From Bianquea renquensis (lineage in GTDB: Bacteria; Bacillota; Clostridia; Lachnospirales; Bianqueaceae): 64,000 nt of DNA. The number at the start of each line of letters is the position of its first letter. Position 1 is the first letter of the stretch. Below, one piece after another: positions 60,619 to 64,000 of the stretch. The stretch is from positions 1 through 64,000 of the forward strand of contig NZ_JACRSQ010000009.1 in assembly GCF_014384895.1 (NCBI RefSeq), in the 5' to 3' direction. The position numbers and the translations under genes are program-made. The notes beneath the pieces were generated by a model. It was not told the DNA's origin and made no database searches. It saw only the letters and a program-made list of their open reading frames with translations.

Positions 60619-61431
60619 ATGAAGAAGATGTATGCGTTACTTCTTGCGGTTATGTTGATCGTTTCCATGACCGCATGCACCAAAGGTGGCGGCGATGTCA
60701 AGGCTGATTTGGACAAGATTCAGCAGGCATCGACGAAATCCACGGAGCAGAATGCTTTGGACGCCAAGGTTTCCATGACGATGAAGATGGATGCGGACGG
60801 CGAGACCATGGAGATCCCGATCACCATGGACATGAAGATGAAGGCTCTCGATACCGCCCCTCAGATGTACATTACCATGAATATGGAGGCAGAGGGAGAG
60901 TCCATCGACATTGCATACTTTAATGATGAAGAGTATCTGTACATGGAAGTAATGGGAATCATGATGAAGTGCCCGATGCCGGAAGGCTATTTTAACAGTG
61001 AGAATTTTATGGGGAATACGGCGGAGGATTTGGCGAATACATCCAATTTGACTGAGGAATTGGTCAAATCGGTGAAAACAGAGTCCGTGGATGGCGGTAC
61101 CAAATATACCATCACCTTTAAGGAGGATCAGCTGTCGAAAATCCTGCAGGATGAAAACGGAGCGCTTTCAGAATTTGCGAGCCTCGCGAACACAGATCTA
61201 AGCGGCGTCACGGTGGATGACATAGCGGAGAGCGTATCGGTGAACAAAGATGGATATATGACACAGCTGGCCATGACCTTTAAGATGACCGTGAAGAGCG
61301 GCTCGGAGAGTGGCAAGATGGATGTTGCCATGACGCTGGATGTCAACAATCCAGGTCAGGATGTGACCATTACCCTTCCGGATACCTCCGGCGCCGTGGA
61401 AGTTACGGCGGAGGAGATGGGACTGGAATAA
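60619..61431 (+). CDS. DUF6612-like lipoprotein
   Basis: This 270-residue protein has a signal peptide with lipobox MTAC (Cys about 20). The mature part is Met/Thr-rich and beta-stranded (MKMDADGETMEIPI, MYITMNMEAEG, YLYMEVMGIMMKC). This pattern resembles the LolA/LppX-like DUF6612 family, so it may bind a lipid or hydrophobic ligand at the membrane face. No function is proven. Confidence 0.8.
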   Translation: MKKMYALLLAVMLIVSMTACTKGGGDVKADLDKIQQASTKSTEQNALDAKVSMTMKMDADGETMEIPITMDMKMKALDTAPQMYITMNMEAEGESIDIAYFNDEEYLYMEVMGIMMKCPMPEGYFNSENFMGNTAEDLANTSNLTEELVKSVKTESVDGGTKYTITFKEDQLSKILQDENGALSEFASLANTDLSGVTVDDIAESVSVNKDGYMTQLAMTFKMTVKSGSESGKMDVAMTLDVNNPGQDVTITLPDTSGAVEVTAEEMGLE

Positions 61432-61443
61432 GAAAATCGGCGA

Positions 61444-61488
61444 AGGATGCTGCCACAGTGGGATGACAATTGTGCGGCATCCTTTTTT
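61444..61488 (+). terminator. Rho-independent terminator
   Basis: The stem AGGATGC..CACA / TGTG..GCATCCT with one bulge is followed by TTTTTT. Confidence 0.9.
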
Positions 61489-61499
61489 ACTCCTATAAA

Positions 61500-61517
61500 G
61501 TCCGCTGGGAGGCGGAC
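61500..61517. repeat. Dispersed GTCCGC palindrome
   Basis: GTCCGC-TGGGAG-GCGGAC is a shorter relative of the palindrome family seen at 44962-45200 and 49413-49430. Confidence 0.55.
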
Positions 61518-61563
61518 GTGATGTAAATTCGTATGTGTATACCAAAAAGAATAAAATTCTACC

Positions 61564-61592
61564 TTGTACCGGGGAGCGGGATTCGGTATACT
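61564..61592 (+). promoter_or_regulatory. Sigma-A promoter of the URO-D-family gene
   Basis: TTGTAC (61564-61569) and TATACT (61587-61592) are 17 bases apart, 42 bases before the ATG. Confidence 0.7.
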
Positions 61593-61634
61593 GTATATAG
61601 AGAAAGATTTATGAAGTATATAGGAGGCTGCTAA

Positions 61635-62873
61635 ATGGACGCGATAACGCCAAGAGAAATACAATATTTGCGGGAGTTGGCTAAGAGACAGATGGAATAC
61701 GCCCATCTTCCCATTATGGAGGAGCGAAAGCAGTTGTGGTATGATCACAATGCGGTGATGAGGAAAAAGCCAGTGGTGGTCATCGAAGAGCTGTCCTTTC
61801 AGCAGGATCTGCTGCCGCCAAGCCAATGTGAAACCCCTCTCGCCAAGGAGTTGGAGTATACAATGCAGATGGCGATTGTCAACCATGAGATGGTGGGGGA
61901 TGATAAGGTAACGCCAGATTTCTGCAGGCTAAACCGTGCCATTGAGTTTCGGGAATTCGACGAAGACTGGGAGACGATACGGCCGGCAGAGGAATCCATT
62001 GCCTATCAGTATGAGCCGATTATCGAGGATCTAGAGGAAGATTTTCCTAAATTGAAACCGTCAGTCTACCGGTATGACCCGGAGGTGGATCGCATTCGCA
62101 TGGAGATGGCACAGGATGCCATTGGGGATTGTCTTCCTGTGGTGTTTGGAAATAGCTCCCTGGAATGGCACGTCATGCCCAGCAATAAGGCGGAGAAGCT
62201 CATGGGATTGGAGACAATGCTCATCGAGATGGCCTCCAATCCGGACGGATATAAGCAGCTGATGGAATTTCTCGTCCAGGATATCCAGCGGTTCCTGGAT
62301 TGGCAGGAGGCCAATGGCCTGTTGGTGATGAACAACGGAAATACGTATGCAGGTGCTGGCAGTTATGGCTTTACCAACGAGCTTCAGCAGACGGGGGACA
62401 AGGTTGTGACGCAGAATCTTTGGGTCAACATGAATTCCCAGGAGAGCTCCACCATCTCACCGCAGATGTATGGCGAGCTGGTCTTTCCCTATTATAAAGA
62501 ACTGGCGTCCCGCTTTGGATTGGTGTACTACGGGTGCTGTGAGCCGGTGGATGCCATTTGGGAGCCGTACCTTTCCACCCTGCCCAATCTCCGCAAGGTT
62601 TCATGCTCTGCGTGGTGTAATGAGGAGATTATGGGAGACGCTCTCCGCAAGGTGCCGGTCATCTATTCCCGAAAACCGAGCCCGAATTTTTTGGGAGTCG
62701 GCAAAGATTTGGATGAAGAGGCATTCCGGGACTATATCGCGCATACGCTGCGGGTGGCCAAGGGATGTGAGATCGAATTTATTTTCCGGGATATTTATAC
62801 GTTGGAAGGAAATCAGGGCAAGGTGAAAAGGGCCGTCCAGATTGTCCGCGATCTCATTGAGACCATGTATTAA
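61635..62873 (+). CDS. URO-D/corrinoid methyltransferase-like protein
   Basis: This 412-residue protein belongs to the uroporphyrinogen-decarboxylase-like superfamily, which includes cobalamin-dependent methyltransferases and MtaA/MtbA. A C-terminal half motif YYGCCEPVD (after the LVFPYYKELAS helix) supplies Cys/Glu residues that could bind zinc. It stands alone with its own promoter; no corrinoid protein or activator is adjacent in the window. Methyl transfer is the family expectation, but substrate is unknown. Confidence 0.82.
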   Translation: MDAITPREIQYLRELAKRQMEYAHLPIMEERKQLWYDHNAVMRKKPVVVIEELSFQQDLLPPSQCETPLAKELEYTMQMAIVNHEMVGDDKVTPDFCRLNRAIEFREFDEDWETIRPAEESIAYQYEPIIEDLEEDFPKLKPSVYRYDPEVDRIRMEMAQDAIGDCLPVVFGNSSLEWHVMPSNKAEKLMGLETMLIEMASNPDGYKQLMEFLVQDIQRFLDWQEANGLLVMNNGNTYAGAGSYGFTNELQQTGDKVVTQNLWVNMNSQESSTISPQMYGELVFPYYKELASRFGLVYYGCCEPVDAIWEPYLSTLPNLRKVSCSAWCNEEIMGDALRKVPVIYSRKPSPNFLGVGKDLDEEAFRDYIAHTLRVAKGCEIEFIFRDIYTLEGNQGKVKRAVQIVRDLIETMY

Positions 62874-62892
62874 TCGTCAGCTATGGAGACGG

Positions 62893-62930
62893 GGTTTCGC
62901 TGCTACGTTGAGCAGTGGAACCTTTTTTTT
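62893..62930 (+). terminator. Rho-independent terminator of the URO-D-family gene
   Basis: The stem GGTTTCGCTGCT / AGCAGTGGAACC (with G-U pairs) is followed by eight T. Confidence 0.9.
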
Positions 62931-63224
62931 GCGGCCTATACCTGATACGTGCTCAGTTTTTGAAATCGAATCTTAAAAATTCCTTGCCATTTGGCAGAGG
63001 GTAGTCAGTTTCATAGAGAAGGCGCTGTGCGATTTGTCCCCGAGAGGCGGCTCCGGGGTTGACTTTTGTGTGGCAGAAACTCTTTGGGGAAATGATACAA
63101 GGTATGCATTTTTTTTAGCCTCCGGCCATATATATGGAAAGAAGAAGGACAAGAAAGGATTGTCCCCCTTGTTACTGCTATCTTACAGCAAAAAAGCCGC
63201 TGTTGGCGGTGAACGGAGGCTACC
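62931..63224. other. Gene-free stretch before the right-edge gene
   Basis: I see no supported gene here. Near 63105-63135 a T-run then TAGCCTCCGGCCATATATATGG contains a short inverted repeat. The AACGGAGG ribosome site of the next gene lies at the right end. Confidence 0.4.
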
Positions 63225-64000
63225 ATGAAAGTATTTCGCGATATACCAAGACGAGACATTGGACGCCATGCGCCAAAGCCAAGACAATACCGGCCTGCGG
63301 CCGACAGGGCGAGATCCTATGATCGATCCAGAAGATCGTATCAGAGGGGGCCGCGCCGCGGGTCAAATGCAGGGGGATCGGGAAAAAGCGTTTACATTTT
63401 CGTAGCACTTCTATTGATCATCGCAGGTATCGTCTATATAAAACTCAATGATGCAAAGGGTTCCGAGCAAGGAAGCGATTCAACATCATCAGAATCCGAC
63501 GAGAGCGGGAACACATCCGAGGTTTCCATCAACACGTCTTTAATTGAGGGAGAAAAGACGTACACGGTCAAAATATATCGAGTCTACGATGGAACGTTGG
63601 ATACGTCGAAAGGACGATTGCTGCTGGCGGAGGGAGCGAAAGCCTTTACTCCGGAACAACCCGATGGAGGACCTGTAACCAATGCAATTTTAGGAGCGGA
63701 GGAGGCGGAGATCTTTACAAACGCGGATGGAAATGTCAGCGCTGTAACGGTATCCGATCTTCCTTCCTTCCCAGAGCGAATCCGAGTCGTGTTACAAAAT
63801 GCAGAAGGTGGCTACCTCCACGCAAGCGCGGTGATTTCCTGTGATCAGGATTTTTGGGTACAGGCGGGGGAGGAGATCTACCCGCACAGAGCGGGGGAGG
63901 CGGTGACCATCTCGCCGGAGGAAAACGCAGATCTCTTAGGAAAGGGACGGTTTATCTTTTGCTCTGCCTCGGAGAATGGCAAATTCACAGTGCAGACATT
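63225..64000 (+). CDS. SpoIID/LytB-like protein, partial at the right edge
   Basis: An ATG after CGGAGG opens a frame that runs off the window (258 codons seen). A basic, Arg-rich cytoplasmic N-terminus (about 1-52) is followed by one membrane helix (SVYIFVALLLIIAGIVYI), a Ser/Glu linker, then a beta-rich extracellular region ending in IRVVLQN, CDQDFWVQAG and ISPENADLL-like text. That ending resembles the start of a SpoIID amidase-activator domain, a peptidoglycan enzyme used in spore engulfment. The C-terminal catalytic part is not in view, so this is tentative. Confidence 0.6.
   Translation, partial: MKVFRDIPRRDIGRHAPKPRQYRPAADRARSYDRSRRSYQRGPRRGSNAGGSGKSVYIFVALLLIIAGIVYIKLNDAKGSEQGSDSTSSESDESGNTSEVSINTSLIEGEKTYTVKIYRVYDGTLDTSKGRLLLAEGAKAFTPEQPDGGPVTNAILGAEEAEIFTNADGNVSAVTVSDLPSFPERIRVVLQNAEGGYLHASAVISCDQDFWVQAGEEIYPHRAGEAVTISPEENADLLGKGRFIFCSASENGKFTVQT

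Overview
The window reads as a chromosomal segment of a member of the Bacillota, most likely class Clostridia and probably a gut-type anaerobe. The reasons are strong GGAGG ribosome-binding sites, many TTGACA-17-TATAAT type promoters, the cdaA-cdaR-glmM-glmS gene order, Bce/Lan-type peptide-resistance transporters, and a likely SpoIID-like gene at the right edge. I cannot name a genus from the sequence alone. No rRNA, tRNA, CRISPR array or intact transposase was recognised.

Positions 1-24000 look like accessory, mosaic DNA. An orphan OmpR-type regulator and a lantibiotic-immunity-type ABC transporter flank a 113-bp tandem repeat. A type III restriction-modification pair (mod/res) with a small XRE regulator abuts a truncated Tn916-type integrase. 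A broken ParE toxin is followed by a MocR-PhzF-AzlCD amino-acid module and an acetyltransferase. A minus-strand metal operon then encodes an HMA-like protein, an AraC regulator, a 26-residue peptide, a DUF6110-like protein and a P-type ATPase with an unusual SCA motif. Its near-consensus promoter carries a palindromic operator. A cell-wall surface protein and a CPC-type metal ATPase with a divergent TetR regulator complete this part.

Positions 24000-32600 hold a minus-strand operon joining a VTC polyphosphate polymerase, a DUF4956 membrane protein, a beta-rich lipoprotein, a GT2-GtrA fusion, a phosphodiester glycosidase and a small membrane protein. It is divergent from a two-component system that is followed by a small alarmone synthetase gene. 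Positions 32600-45450 are again accessory: an XRE membrane protein, a DUF308 protein, an acetyltransferase, a type II restriction-modification pair, a YtrA-GntR/ABC operon, a truncated PD-(D/E)XK transposase, and a BceRS-BceAB module ending in a lipoprotein. That lipoprotein is homologous to the one ending the first ABC operon. Triple-hairpin tandem repeats and a candidate small RNA follow.

Positions 45450-64000 look like core chromosome. They carry two membrane proteins, cdaA-cdaR-glmM, glmS, a TetR regulator, a membrane-anchored MutS-like ATPase, a glycerol-1-phosphate dehydrogenase with a histone-H1/AT-hook-like tail, a Cas4-like nuclease/DinG-type helicase fusion, a YycJ-like MBL hydrolase, a DUF6612-like lipoprotein, a URO-D-family protein and the partial SpoIID-like gene. 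c-di-AMP synthesis and UDP-GlcNAc synthesis are therefore linked, as in other Bacillota.
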